DNA of 5,224 bases. Source: Chloroflexota bacterium (lineage in GTDB: Bacteria; Chloroflexota; Anaerolineae; UBA4142). The notes below the pieces were generated by a model. The model ran no database searches. It was given only the letters and a program-made list of their open reading frames with translations, and was not told the DNA's origin. The stretch lies in assembly GCA_016200825.1 (NCBI GenBank), contig JACQEA010000248.1, forward strand, positions 1 through 5,224, given 5' to 3'. The first letter of the stretch is position 1, and the number at the start of each line of letters is the position of its first letter. The position numbers and the translations under genes were made by a program. Positions 5,190 through 5,224 of the stretch are shown here, piece after piece.

Positions 5190-5219
5190 ATTATACCACG
5201 AACGCTTGTTCTGTGTCAA
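5190..5219 (-). promoter_or_regulatory. lexA: lexA promoter (TTGACA-18-TATAAT)
   Basis: On the minus strand, TTGACA (5214-5219) and TATAAT (5190-5195) are separated by 18 bp. Both hexamers are perfect consensus. The predicted leader to ATG 5141 is about 42 nt. A LexA box lies inside the spacer, indicating autorepression. Confidence 0.9.
5200..5211 (-). promoter_or_regulatory. LexA box (GAAC-N4-GTTC) in lexA promoter spacer
   Basis: The plus strand reads GAACGCTTGTTC, a full match to GAAC-N4-GTTC, placed between -35 and -10. Its location is equivalent to box 1 of the downstream operon. Autoregulation of lexA through an operator in its own promoter is the normal arrangement. Confidence 0.88.
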
Positions 5220-5224
5220 GGTCA

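Noticed and set aside
5142..5219. LexA extended upstream to a TTG at 5219
   Set aside because: The extension would translate the promoter and operator. ATG 5141 has a good Shine-Dalgarno and matches the family's N-terminus.
1..5224. CRISPR arrays, tRNA or rRNA genes, transposases and integrases
   Set aside because: No regularly spaced repeats, tRNA-like sequences or recombinase motifs were seen. The operon therefore cannot be called a mobile element from this window.

Overview
The window looks like chromosomal DNA of a moderately GC-rich bacterium, possibly a member of the Chloroflexota. This is inferred from the DUF6391-like fragment at the left edge, a LexA operator of the GAAC-N4-GTTC class (the type known from Gram-positive bacteria and their relatives, not the enterobacterial CTGT-N8-ACAG), and a heavy bias toward CGCG-type words. 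The taxonomic call is tentative, because no rRNA or other marker is present.

Layout: (i) 2-1567, plus strand: the C-terminal end of a DUF6391-like membrane protein, a 100-bp gap holding an imperfect inverted repeat built from CACGAA units, and holA (DNA polymerase III delta subunit). (ii) 1592-1633: a strong hairpin terminator that separates holA from a convergent minus-strand operon. (iii) 1632-4450, minus strand: a tightly packed five-gene operon, read right to left. It encodes a cysteine-rich protein with two C-x2-C-P clusters, a soluble FtsK-like ATPase, a two-helix membrane protein with a proline-rich tail, a 65-residue basic ORF and a VOC-fold protein. Junctions are 2-4 nt gaps, a possible GTGA overlap, and a TAATG overlap. 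(iv) 4479-5219, minus strand: lexA with its own promoter.

The main result is regulatory. The five-gene operon has a perfect consensus promoter (TTGACA, 17 bp, TATAAT). One GAAC-N4-GTTC LexA box fills the spacer and an identical inverted box lies over the transcription start, with centres 31 bp apart. lexA itself has TTGACA, 18 bp, TATAAT with a LexA box in the spacer and a one-mismatch box just downstream of the -10. The operon is therefore predicted to be tightly LexA-repressed and induced by DNA damage, with LexA autoregulated.

The predicted system is an SOS-inducible FtsK-type DNA motor without its own membrane domain, made together with a small membrane protein (a possible anchor or division-checkpoint factor) and an uncharacterised metal-binding-like cysteine protein. 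The functional link between these genes is inferred from gene order, coupling and the shared promoter, not demonstrated.
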